Source: Oscillospiraceae bacterium
GTDB taxonomy: Bacteria > Bacillota > Clostridia > Oscillospirales > Oscillospiraceae
Assembly: GCA_016296045.1 (NCBI GenBank)
Contig: JAEDKB010000138.1
Span: 1-5,102 of the forward strand
DNA: 5,102 nt
Direction: 5' to 3'
Shown here: positions 1-5,102 of the stretch, piece after piece
How the letters are laid out: every line of letters begins with the position of its first letter
Numbering within the stretch: the stretch's first letter is position 1
The notes under the pieces: generated by a model
The model's database searches: none
Seen by the model: only the letters and a program-made list of their open reading frames with translations
What the model was told of the DNA's origin: nothing
Made by a program: the position numbers and the translations under genes

Positions 1-57
1 CAGCATTTTTTCGTGTTCGGCAAACGCTCCCTGAACCGCCAGAATTCCGATTTTCAT
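1..57 (-). CDS. pdxT: PdxT, glutaminase subunit of PLP synthase (partial, N-terminus only)
   Basis: Only the first 19 codons are in the window; the gene continues beyond its left edge. The reading begins MKIGILAVQG and continues AFAEHEKML, the canonical opening of the PdxT/SNO class I glutamine amidotransferases. In this family PdxT hydrolyses glutamine and channels ammonia to PdxS for pyridoxal 5'-phosphate synthesis in the cytoplasm. The catalytic Cys and His/Glu lie outside the window, so activity cannot be judged. The ATG follows the pdxS stop codon after only 3 bases. The sequence before it (CGGGGC) is a weak ribosome binding site, so translational coupling to pdxS is likely. The gene order pdxS-pdxT is the usual one in Bacillota and supports the call. 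Confidence 0.93.
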   Translation of the reverse strand, partial: MKIGILAVQGAFAEHEKML

Positions 58-60
58 GTC

Positions 61-936
61 TTATTGGCCCCGTTCTTCCATAATAATCTTGATTTCATTC
101 TCATTGATACCAACCATGGCTTCTCCGAGATCTTCCGACAGTTGGGCGATCAGCTTGGCGTCTTGATAGTTTGTCACGGCTTTTACGATTGCGCTTGCTC
201 TTTTTTTCGGATCTCCCGATTTAAAGATACCGGAACCGACGAAAACGCCTTCCGCGCCGAGCTGCATCATCAAGGCCGCATCTGCGGGGGTTGCGACGCC
301 GCCTGCAGCAAAGTTTACCACCGGAAGCCTCTTCTGCTCATGAACGTATTGAACCAGCTCATAGGGAACCTGAAGCGTTTTGGCGGCTTCGAAAAGCTCG
401 TCCTCTCTCATCGAAGAAATTCTGGCGATTTCAGAATTCATCCTTCTCATATGGCGAACCGCCTGAATGATATCGCCGGTGCCGGGCTCCCCTTTGGTTC
501 GGATCATGGCAGCGCCTTCATTGATTCGGCGCAATGCTTCACCGAGATCTCTGGCTCCGCAGACAAACGGTACATGGAAATCTCTTTTATTGATATGATA
601 GACATCATCCGCCGGAGATAAAACCTCGGATTCATCGATATAATCAATTTCAATCGCTTCCAGAATCTGTGCCTCCACAAAATGACCGATGCGGCATTTT
701 GCCATGACGGGAATGGAAACCGCCTCCTGAATGCCCTTAATCATCTTTGGGTCGCTCATTCTTGAAACACCGCCGGCAGCACGGATATCTGCCGGAATTC
801 TTTCCAGCGCCATAACAGCGCAAGCACCGGCCTGCTCCGCTATCACTGCCTGTTCCGGTGTTGTGACATCCATAATCACGCCGCCCTTCAGCATTTGTGC
901 CAAGCCTTTATTTAAAGCATATCTTTCTTCTGACAT
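61..936 (-). CDS. pdxS: PdxS, pyridoxal 5'-phosphate synthase lyase subunit
   Basis: A complete 291-residue protein of normal length for the PdxS/SNZ family, a (beta/alpha)8 barrel. With PdxT it makes PLP directly from ribose 5-phosphate, glyceraldehyde 3-phosphate and glutamine-derived ammonia. Family active-site residues are visible: Asp23 in GGVIMDV, Lys80 in VMAKCRIGH and Lys148 in RTKGEPGTG, matching B. subtilis Asp24, Lys81 and Lys149. The phosphate-binding stretches [12 protein letters not shown] and [14 protein letters not shown] are also present. The frame is open upstream to an ATG at 972. I chose the ATG at 936 ([10 protein letters not shown]) because an AAGGAGGT site sits 9 bases before it and this start gives the family's usual N-terminus. 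It is the first gene of a pdxST operon, divergent from pdxR and presumably activated by it. Confidence 0.97.
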   Translation of the reverse strand: MSEERYALNKGLAQMLKGGVIMDVTTPEQAVIAEQAGACAVMALERIPADIRAAGGVSRMSDPKMIKGIQEAVSIPVMAKCRIGHFVEAQILEAIEIDYIDESEVLSPADDVYHINKRDFHVPFVCGARDLGEALRRINEGAAMIRTKGEPGTGDIIQAVRHMRRMNSEIARISSMREDELFEAAKTLQVPYELVQYVHEQKRLPVVNFAAGGVATPADAALMMQLGAEGVFVGSGIFKSGDPKKRASAIVKAVTNYQDAKLIAQLSEDLGEAMVGINENEIKIIMEERGQ

Positions 937-945
937 ATTGTCGAA

Positions 946-953
946 ACCTCCTT
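946..953 (-). promoter_or_regulatory. Ribosome binding site of pdxS
   Basis: On the minus strand this reads AAGGAGGT, a near-perfect anti-16S match, 9 bases before the ATG at 936. It decides the pdxS start against the in-frame ATG at 972, which would place this site inside the coding region. It shares two bases with the -35 box of the oppositely oriented pdxR promoter. Confidence 0.85.
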
Positions 954-980
954 GACTTTGTATTGCCACCATTGTATAAC
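952..980 (+). promoter_or_regulatory. pdxR promoter (sigma-A type)
   Basis: TTGACT at 952-957 and TATAAC at 975-980 are separated by exactly 17 bases. Each hexamer differs from the sigma-A/sigma-70 consensus at one position. Transcription would start near 987, about 60 bases before the pdxR ATG. That start lies inside the candidate PdxR half-site at 985-991, so bound PdxR would be expected to block it, consistent with the negative autoregulation known for PdxR proteins. The assignment rests on sequence only. Confidence 0.7.
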
Positions 981-1006
981 TATACTGGCATCAAGGAAAC
1001 ACCCAA
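971..1006 (-). promoter_or_regulatory. Candidate pdxST promoter, probably activator-dependent
   Basis: Two overlapping arrangements can be read on the minus strand. One is TTGGGT (1001-1006) with TATAGT (979-984), spacing 16. The other is TACAAT (971-976) with a very poor -35, TTTCCT (994-999), spacing 17. In both the -35 is weak, which fits a promoter needing an activator such as PdxR. The elements face and overlap the pdxR promoter, so the two genes should compete for polymerase. I cannot choose between the arrangements from sequence alone. Confidence 0.4.
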
Positions 1007-1029
1007 TATGACAAAGAAAAAAATGCCAG
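985..1029. promoter_or_regulatory. Candidate PdxR operator: inverted 7-mers CTGGCAT ... ATGCCAG
   Basis: CTGGCAT at 985-991 and its exact reverse complement ATGCCAG at 1023-1029 lie 38 bp apart, centre to centre, in the pdxS-pdxR intergenic region. A third partial match, TGCCA, is at 964-968. MocR-type regulators are dimers that bind widely spaced repeats in divergent promoter regions. The inner half-site covers the probable pdxR start point and sits within the pdxS promoter; the outer one lies upstream of the pdxS -35. That geometry suits pdxS activation plus pdxR autorepression. The binding itself is inferred. Confidence 0.45.
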
Positions 1030-1048
1030 ATGATAAGAGGAACGGATT

Positions 1049-2449
1049 ATGCTTACCTATGATTTAACCGGAGCAACCAACTCCCTGTACAAGTGTCTGT
1101 ATGAATACATAAAAGCGGATATTTGCAGGGGAATTCTGGAAATCAACCGGAAGATGCCCTCAAAGCGAGCTTTAGCCAAAAACCTCGGCGTTAGTACCAT
1201 TACGGTCGAAAATGCGTATGACCAGTTGATCTCCGAGGGATATATGTATGCAATCCCTAAGAAGGGATACTATGTTGCAGATATTGCAGACATCAGGAAG
1301 GTCAAGGTTCCGATCCCGATATCTCTTGATATCAAAGCGCCTGAACAGGAAGAAGATTTTGCTTTTGATTTTTCCTCCAACAGGACGGAAATCTCAAATT
1401 TCCCCTTCTCGGTCTGGGCAAAGCTGATGCGCGAGACGCTCTCTCTTCAAGAGAAGAAATTGCTTGAGCCCTCCCCCTGCGGAGGCGTAAAGGAGCTCAG
1501 GCTGGCCATTGCGGATCATCTTTCATCCTTCCGCGGTATGAGGGTGGACCCGAATCAGATCATTATCGGCGCAGGAACCGAGTATCTGTACGGTCTTTTG
1601 ATCAAGCTGCTCGGCAAGGATAAAATCTATTGCATTGAGAATCCGGGATACAGCAAGCTGAAGCAGATCTATGAAAGCTATGATGTTGAATGTAAGCTTG
1701 CCGGAATGGATCATCAGGGCATTATTGTGGAAATGCTCCGAAATACACAGGCGCAAATCGCCCATATCAGCCCTACGCACCACTTTCCGACCGGAATCAC
1801 AATGCCCGTCAGCCGACGTTATGAGCTTCTGTCGTGGGCAAATGAGAAGGACGGAAGATATATTATCGAAGACGACTACGACAGTGAATTCCGGATCAAC
1901 GGACGGCCGATCCCACCTCTGCAAAGCTTAGACGCGTGCGGAAAAGTAATCTATATGAATACTTTCTCAAAGTCCCTGACCTCCACCATACGAATCAGCT
2001 ATATGGTTCTTCCGGAGCAGTTGGCAAATGCGTTCTATGAGAAGCTTTCATTTTATTCCTGTACGGTATCTACCTTTGAGCAGTATACGCTGGCTGCCTT
2101 TATCCGTCAGGGATATTTTGAAAAGCATATCAACCGCATGAGGCTTCATTACGGAAGAAAAAGAGCAAAAGTTCTGGAAATTCTAAGGCAGAGCTTTTCG
2201 GAAAATGAATGCCGCATCATAGAAAATGATTCCGGCCTGCACTTTATTCTTGTTCTGAATACCGAATTATCGGACAAACAGGTAAAAGAGAATCTTCTGA
2301 AATCGAAGATTCGGATCAAGGCCGTTACCGACTATTACATGGATCGGGAAACAAAAGATCAGCACCAGTTTATTTTGAATTATTCAAATTTGGTAATTGA
2401 GGGATTAGAGAATGCTATTTCTGAAATGAAAAAGGCGCTGCAGCCCTGA
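1049..2449 (+). CDS. pdxR: PdxR, MocR/GntR-family PLP-responsive regulator
   Basis: A 466-residue protein with the two-part MocR layout. An N-terminal GntR winged helix-turn-helix spans about residues 12-78 (PSKRALAKNLGVSTITVENAY, a wing near KKGYYVAD). A linker to about 105 is followed by a fold-type I aminotransferase-like domain to the end. The PLP-binding residues are visible: Lys308 in NTFSKSL for the Schiff base, and Asp275/Tyr277 in EDDYDSEFR for the pyridine ring. PLP binding is therefore expected, although family members are regulators and not working transaminases. Divergence from pdxS is what points to PdxR rather than GabR or another MocR. Known PdxR proteins activate pdxST when PLP is low and repress their own gene. 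The ATG at 1049 has AAGAGGA 7 bases upstream. The orthology call rests on context as much as on sequence. Confidence 0.9.
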   Translation: MLTYDLTGATNSLYKCLYEYIKADICRGILEINRKMPSKRALAKNLGVSTITVENAYDQLISEGYMYAIPKKGYYVADIADIRKVKVPIPISLDIKAPEQEEDFAFDFSSNRTEISNFPFSVWAKLMRETLSLQEKKLLEPSPCGGVKELRLAIADHLSSFRGMRVDPNQIIIGAGTEYLYGLLIKLLGKDKIYCIENPGYSKLKQIYESYDVECKLAGMDHQGIIVEMLRNTQAQIAHISPTHHFPTGITMPVSRRYELLSWANEKDGRYIIEDDYDSEFRINGRPIPPLQSLDACGKVIYMNTFSKSLTSTIRISYMVLPEQLANAFYEKLSFYSCTVSTFEQYTLAAFIRQGYFEKHINRMRLHYGRKRAKVLEILRQSFSENECRIIENDSGLHFILVLNTELSDKQVKENLLKSKIRIKAVTDYYMDRETKDQHQFILNYSNLVIEGLENAISEMKKALQP

Positions 2450-2532
2450 TTTCACGCTGATATAGTTTTTTTATTTAAGCATTTGCCATCACCGGTCGCA
2501 TCTTCCGTTTGGCATTACGGGTTCAAGCTATC

Positions 2533-2586
2533 ACAAGCAGCCGCACCGGAACTGTAAAAATCCACAGTTCCGGTGCGGCTGCTTGT
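2533..2586 (+). terminator. Perfect 23-bp hairpin, probable pdxR terminator
   Basis: Bases 2533-2555 are exactly complementary to 2564-2586, enclosing an 8-base loop (AAAAATCC). The stem is GC-rich in the middle (GCCGCACCGG). On the plus strand it is followed by a broken T-tract (TTTGTCATTTT); on the minus strand no T-run follows. It lies 83 bases past the pdxR stop, between convergent pdxR and the XRE gene. This suggests a terminator mainly for pdxR, and the hairpin may also hinder read-through from the other side. The T-tract is poorer than in a textbook terminator, and the stem is unusually long and perfect. Confidence 0.65.
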
Positions 2587-2659
2587 TTGTCATTTTGAAG
2601 CAACAGCATTCCTGAAGAAAACCCTGTTTTTCAGTGCTTCGCCATTGCTTTTTCGTTTT

Positions 2660-2953
2660 TTACAGGCGAATCCGTCCGCCAATCAGCTTGCTGGTTGCTG
2701 CCAGACGCTCTGCATCCCGTCCTCTGGGCTCTAAAACGCCATGCGCTCCAAGAACCAGAAGAATGGCAAGGTAGGTATCCCAGCCAAGCGGTGCTGTCCC
2801 ACGCTCCATTTCCGAGATCTTTTGGCGGCTCTTACCCACGGCATCTCCGAGTTCAGCCTGCGACATCCGCATTTTTTTACGGTATGCAGGCAGATCCTGA
2901 ATCAGGGATGCAATCAATTCCTTTTGCTGTTCTGTTTGTACAAATTGCGGCAT
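2660..2953 (-). CDS. Small XRE-family helix-turn-helix regulator
   Basis: A 97-residue protein made almost entirely of one Cro/C1-type DNA-binding domain. Residues 23-53 contain the five-helix core, with the typical helix 2-turn-helix 3 segment MSQAELGDAVGKSRQKISEM followed by the ERG tail. The segment GWDTYLAILLVLGA (about 58-70) fits the final helices seen in many stand-alone Bacillota XRE proteins. There is no sensor or enzymatic domain, so the signal it answers to is unknown. The ATG at 2953 has a modest AGGG site 7 bases upstream. A strong promoter about 115 bases upstream has its -35 in a palindrome, suggesting autorepression. It is convergent with pdxR. It need not be tied to vitamin B6, and no antitoxin partner is apparent next to it. 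Confidence 0.85.
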   Translation of the reverse strand: MPQFVQTEQQKELIASLIQDLPAYRKKMRMSQAELGDAVGKSRQKISEMERGTAPLGWDTYLAILLVLGAHGVLEPRGRDAERLAATSKLIGGRIRL

Positions 2954-3074
2954 TGCGTTTCCCTACTTTCTTTTCAAACTGAGGAGCTTCCATCATGAAT
3001 ATGTTAATCTTTTTCGGTCAAACAATAGAATTTCGGGATTTTCCCAAGCGAATCATTATCTATTTATTGGAAAC

Positions 3075-3103
3075 AGTATACCACGAAAAAAAGTATTTGT
3101 AAA
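3075..3103 (-). promoter_or_regulatory. Promoter of the XRE gene (sigma-A type, extended -10)
   Basis: On the minus strand TTTACA (3098-3103) is followed after 17 bases by TATACT (3075-3080). TG sits one base before the -10, giving an extended -10 element. This is the cleanest promoter in the right half of the window. Transcription should start near 3068, leaving a leader of about 115 bases before the ATG at 2953. It lies downstream of the zinc-ribbon gene and separates the XRE gene from it. Confidence 0.7.
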
Positions 3104-3113
3104 CAGTTTTACA
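3098..3113. promoter_or_regulatory. Palindromic operator TGTAAA-N4-TTTACA over the XRE promoter -35
   Basis: A perfect 6-bp inverted repeat with a 4-bp centre (CAGT). The left arm is exactly the -35 hexamer of the minus-strand promoter, so a bound dimer would occlude polymerase. XRE/Cro-type dimers commonly bind palindromes of this size in their own promoters, so the gene product at 2660-2953 is the natural candidate ligand; that assignment is inference. The half-site extension AAACAGT (3101-3107) recurs at 3071-3077, 30 bp away and across the -10, as a possible second contact. Confidence 0.5.
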
Positions 3114-3155
3114 TCAAAAATCACAATCTTTTTTCCTCAAAAAGACAGATAACAG

Positions 3156-3935
3156 TTATATTTTCCCCAAATACTGCATAAAAATGTACGCAAGAAATCC
3201 AACCACCGCAACCAATGCGATGATACCGAAAACGCAAAGCAGAACAACCAACCATCCGGGCGCTCCGTGCTCCTCTTCCTCCGGCTCCTCCGGCAGGGCA
3301 TCTTCCGCCGCATAAAATTTTCTGACAATCGGTTCGGGACGTTCCGTTCCTGTGTACTCCTCAGGTGGCTCCAGCTCTATATAGGGAACCTGAATTTCCG
3401 GAAAATCCTCCACCGATGGCAGCGAAACGGGCGCCTCAGAAAGCACATCTTCTCTGAGTGCTCTGCCGCACAGCTCGCAGAAGGTTGCTTCCGGCGGATT
3501 CCGCATACCGCACCGGCAGGCATTCCAGCCTTCCTTCTGCGCCGATAGCAGCTTTTGTCCGCTCTGCCTGCGCCAAATTATTCCATCCTCGTAGGCAACT
3601 TTTTCCACCGTAATGCGGACGCGGTGCACCGGCGTATGCTCCAACGCGAGAATCTTATTCTCACCAAAAGCCGTATGCGGCCGTGCATTACACTCGGCAA
3701 GGATCACATCGCGCATGGTATACAGCACAACGCCGTATTCACTCAAGCCTTCAATCTGTAAGACCACTGTTTGAATCGGCTCATTCGTACGGTTGACCAG
3801 ACGCACCTGAAGGAACATTGCACCGGTAGACTGCTCCATGCACCGACGGCTGCAATGGATATAAACCGGACTGTCCGGTTGAATCTCCGGTTGTTTGTAT
3901 GTTTCCATTGTTATAAAACGATCTGTGCGTACCAT
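3156..3935 (-). CDS. Uncharacterised zinc-ribbon protein with C-terminal membrane helix
   Basis: A 259-residue protein of unknown function. Residues about 20-125 form a probable beta-rich domain (PVYIHCS, MFLQVRLVNRTNEPIQTVVLQ, HRVRITVEKVAYEDG). Its pattern resembles a widespread uncharacterised Bacillota domain, often followed by a zinc ribbon, that I know only by general look. Cys140, Cys142, Cys153 and Cys156 (CRCG ... FCELCG) should bind one zinc. An acidic, proline-rich linker covers about 160-224. Residues 227-253 are a strong transmembrane helix ending a few residues before the C-terminus. There is no signal peptide, so it is probably tail-anchored with the folded part in the cytoplasm. 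The ATG at 3935 has GGAGG 6 bases upstream, better than the internal ATG at codon 10. It lies 110 bases after the SLH gene on the same strand. No clear promoter was seen between them, so co-transcription is possible. Confidence 0.8.
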   Translation of the reverse strand: MVRTDRFITMETYKQPEIQPDSPVYIHCSRRCMEQSTGAMFLQVRLVNRTNEPIQTVVLQIEGLSEYGVVLYTMRDVILAECNARPHTAFGENKILALEHTPVHRVRITVEKVAYEDGIIWRRQSGQKLLSAQKEGWNACRCGMRNPPEATFCELCGRALREDVLSEAPVSLPSVEDFPEIQVPYIELEPPEEYTGTERPEPIVRKFYAAEDALPEEPEEEEHGAPGWLVVLLCVFGIIALVAVVGFLAYIFMQYLGKI

Positions 3936-3983
3936 ATCGTTCCTCCCGGTTCATGCACGGAATCGTGCCGGTTTTCTAACTTT

Positions 3984-4022
3984 TTATCTCAAATAACGGT
4001 AGAGAATCGTCGCGATCTGTGC
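3984..4022 (-). pseudogene. Orphan SLH-repeat fragment (3' end of a lost SLH reading frame)
   Basis: On the minus strand this short stretch reads AQIATILYRYLR then a stop, the exact ending of an SLH repeat. The codon just before it is TAA, so it is not part of any open gene. The DNA at 3997-4020 matches the corresponding part of the intact second SLH repeat (4907-4930) at 22 of 24 bases. It starts about 24 bases past the stop of the upstream SLH gene. The simplest reading is a relic of an SLH gene that ended in its last repeat, left by recombination between paralogues or by replacement of a C-terminus. A sequencing error joining it to the gene above is unlikely, because the SLH gene already ends in a complete-looking different domain. 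Confidence 0.55.
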
Positions 4023-4045
4023 TTAAGACTTTATCCGTGAAATCT

Positions 4046-5102
4046 TTATCGGTTTCCCAGCATGATTCCTGTAGAAATGATCTCACAACCCGCCGCGCCG
4101 GGACCAAAGGTATAGGTGGGGAAGCAGAGAATGATCTCTCCCTCCTCCACATAGAACAGATAGTCCTCAGGCGTGAGCTTCTCCAAAACCTCCCGCGGGT
4201 CATTCAAAAAGCTGCCGCCGTACTTATCGTATAGATAGTACATGACAATAGCATCCAACTTTTCTTTCAGAGCTGCTTTGTCCATTTCCACAAGTTGAGG
4301 AATGGTCACTCTCTCGCCGGTGCGCAGATCAAAGGTCAGTCCATAGCGGTCTGCATTGAACACGCCGCCCATATACCACTCGGTAGCGATGCAGATACTG
4401 AAAATGTCATCTTCGTTGTGAGTTACAGTCGCGCCTGCATTATAAAAGAAACTGCCGTAGTCCAGACCCCAACTATCAAAAAGTGATTCTATCTCCTGCG
4501 CGTTCTGAAAAAGATCTCTGATGTCATTATCAAAAAATTGCTCCATATCTGCCTTAATCAAGGCGTTGATACTCTCGCCATGAGAGGCATTTTTAAGGAT
4601 CACTCGGTCATAGCAGTTACTCACCAGAATATCGCCGTTACTGTTTTTCCATGAACGATCCTCTTTCACAATGCGGTACAGGGCAGACCCTTCAAGAGTT
4701 ACCACAGGATTCTGTGTGCAAAAGCGCATGAGAATGGTTGCGATCTGCGCTCTGGTGGCGTTGTCCTGCGGAGCCAGTTTTCCGTCTGTGCCGTTGATAA
4801 TGCCGCTTTGGACTGCCCAGCGCATCGCGTCATATGCGTATGCACTGACGCTGGAAGCATCGGAGAAGGAAGCAAAATCTCCGCTGACTTTCGGTGATCC
4901 TGCATAGCGGCAGAGAATCGTCGCGATTTGTTCGCGGGTAATGCTGTCATTCGGCGCAAAGGTAGTTTTGCTTGTGCCGTTGACGATTCCCTCCTTCGCC
5001 GCCCAGATGACGGCATCGGTATACCACTGACCGTCCGGAACATCCGCAAACGGATTGGATTCGCCGCTTACATCGGGCGTATTCTCGGAGCGGTAGAGGA
5101 TG
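4046..5102 (-). CDS. S-layer homology surface protein with DUF4163/DUF3298-like C-terminus (5' end missing)
   Basis: The frame stays open to the right edge, so the visible 351 residues are the C-terminal part. The ATG at 4825 lies inside a repeat and is not the start. Numbered from the edge: residues 1-14 end one SLH repeat (ILYRSENTPDV). Residues 16-68 are a full repeat (NPFADVPDGQWYTDAV, GIVNGTSKTTFAPN, ITREQIATILCRYAG). Residues 76-127 are another (YDAMRWAVQSGIINGTDGKLAP, TRAQIATIL). SLH triplets usually anchor exported proteins to secondary cell-wall polymers; the ITRE/TRA motif used for that is kept. Residues about 140-245 resemble DUF4163. Residues about 252-349 (YGLTFDLRTGERVTIPQL ... 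LTPEDYLFYVEEGEIILCF ... GPGAAG) resemble DUF3298, the module of RsiV and PdaC. The signal peptide should lie outside the window. SLH is certain; the DUF call is from remembered motifs. Confidence 0.88.
   Translation of the reverse strand, partial: ILYRSENTPDVSGESNPFADVPDGQWYTDAVIWAAKEGIVNGTSKTTFAPNDSITREQIATILCRYAGSPKVSGDFASFSDASSVSAYAYDAMRWAVQSGIINGTDGKLAPQDNATRAQIATILMRFCTQNPVVTLEGSALYRIVKEDRSWKNSNGDILVSNCYDRVILKNASHGESINALIKADMEQFFDNDIRDLFQNAQEIESLFDSWGLDYGSFFYNAGATVTHNEDDIFSICIATEWYMGGVFNADRYGLTFDLRTGERVTIPQLVEMDKAALKEKLDAIVMYYLYDKYGGSFLNDPREVLEKLTPEDYLFYVEEGEIILCFPTYTFGPGAAGCEIISTGIMLGNR

Noticed and set aside
13..621. A 202-codon open frame on the plus strand opposite pdxS
   Set aside because: It is fully antisense to the well-conserved pdxS gene, has low-complexity composition typical of a shadow frame, and shows no recognisable domain or ribosome binding site.
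2596..2635. Nested imperfect inverted repeat (GAAGCA...TGCTTC with CTGAA...TTCAG) downstream of the XRE gene
   Set aside because: The stems are short and mismatched and no T-run follows on the minus strand, so it is not a convincing terminator.
3005..3050. Short upstream reading frame (MIRLGKSRNSIV) and imperfect GGGA/TCCC hairpin in the long XRE leader
   Set aside because: The short frame has no ribosome binding site and the hairpin is only 4 bp with bulged extensions. There is no sign of a known riboswitch or leader peptide.
3955..3968. Small hairpin GCACG-GAAT-CGTGC after the SLH gene as its terminator
   Set aside because: The stem is only 5 bp, no T-run follows it on the minus strand, and it sits right before the ribosome binding site of the next gene. 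I could not support a terminator here.
4825..4825. ATG at 4825 as the start of the SLH gene
   Set aside because: The same frame continues upstream for 92 more codons of SLH sequence to the window edge, and the ATG encodes a Met in the middle of an SLH repeat helix.
4699..5049. A 116-codon minus-strand frame at the right edge that starts with its own ATG
   Set aside because: It overlaps the SLH reading frame, which continues uninterrupted to the window edge with clear repeat motifs. The alternative frame is Arg/Ser-rich with no domain.
1..5102. CRISPR arrays, tRNA or rRNA genes, insertion sequences, phage attachment sites
   Set aside because: No regularly spaced direct repeats, tRNA-like cloverleaf, rRNA stretches, transposase motifs or terminal inverted repeats were seen on either strand. 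The only tandem repeats are protein-coding SLH units.

Overview
The window most likely comes from a low-to-moderate GC Gram-positive bacterium (Bacillota, probably a Clostridia/Oscillospirales-type anaerobe). The evidence is the ribosomal PdxS/PdxT route to vitamin B6, a MocR-type PdxR regulator beside it, strong AGGAGG-like ribosome binding sites, sigma-A-like promoters, and a surface protein with S-layer homology (SLH) repeats. The genus cannot be fixed from the sequence alone.

Left part (1-2586): a vitamin B6 module. pdxS, with the first 19 codons of pdxT behind it, runs leftward. pdxR runs rightward from the shared 112-bp intergenic region. That region holds a near-consensus promoter for pdxR, weaker promoter elements for pdxS on the opposite strand, and an inverted pair of 7-mers that are good candidates for PdxR binding. 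The layout fits a PLP-sensing regulator that activates pdxST and represses its own gene. pdxR ends before a perfect 23-bp hairpin that probably stops transcription ahead of the convergent gene.

Middle (2660-3935): two leftward genes. One encodes a 97-residue XRE-type DNA-binding protein. It has its own well-formed promoter, whose -35 box lies inside a palindrome (TGTAAA-N4-TTTACA), suggesting autoregulation. Upstream of it is a 259-residue protein of unknown function with a probable beta-rich N-terminal domain, a four-cysteine zinc ribbon, an acidic linker and one C-terminal membrane helix.

Right part (3936-5102): the 3' portion of a leftward gene for a cell-surface protein, open at the window edge. 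It shows the end of one SLH repeat, two complete SLH repeats and a C-terminal region resembling the DUF4163/DUF3298 module of RsiV and PdaC. Just after its stop codon lies a short orphan SLH-coding fragment, nearly identical in DNA to one of the intact repeats, which looks like a recombination scar.

The vitamin B6 module is well understood by family. Nothing here is a clearly new system. The points most worth a second look are the SLH-DUF3298 architecture with its downstream relic, and the palindromic operator of the small XRE gene.
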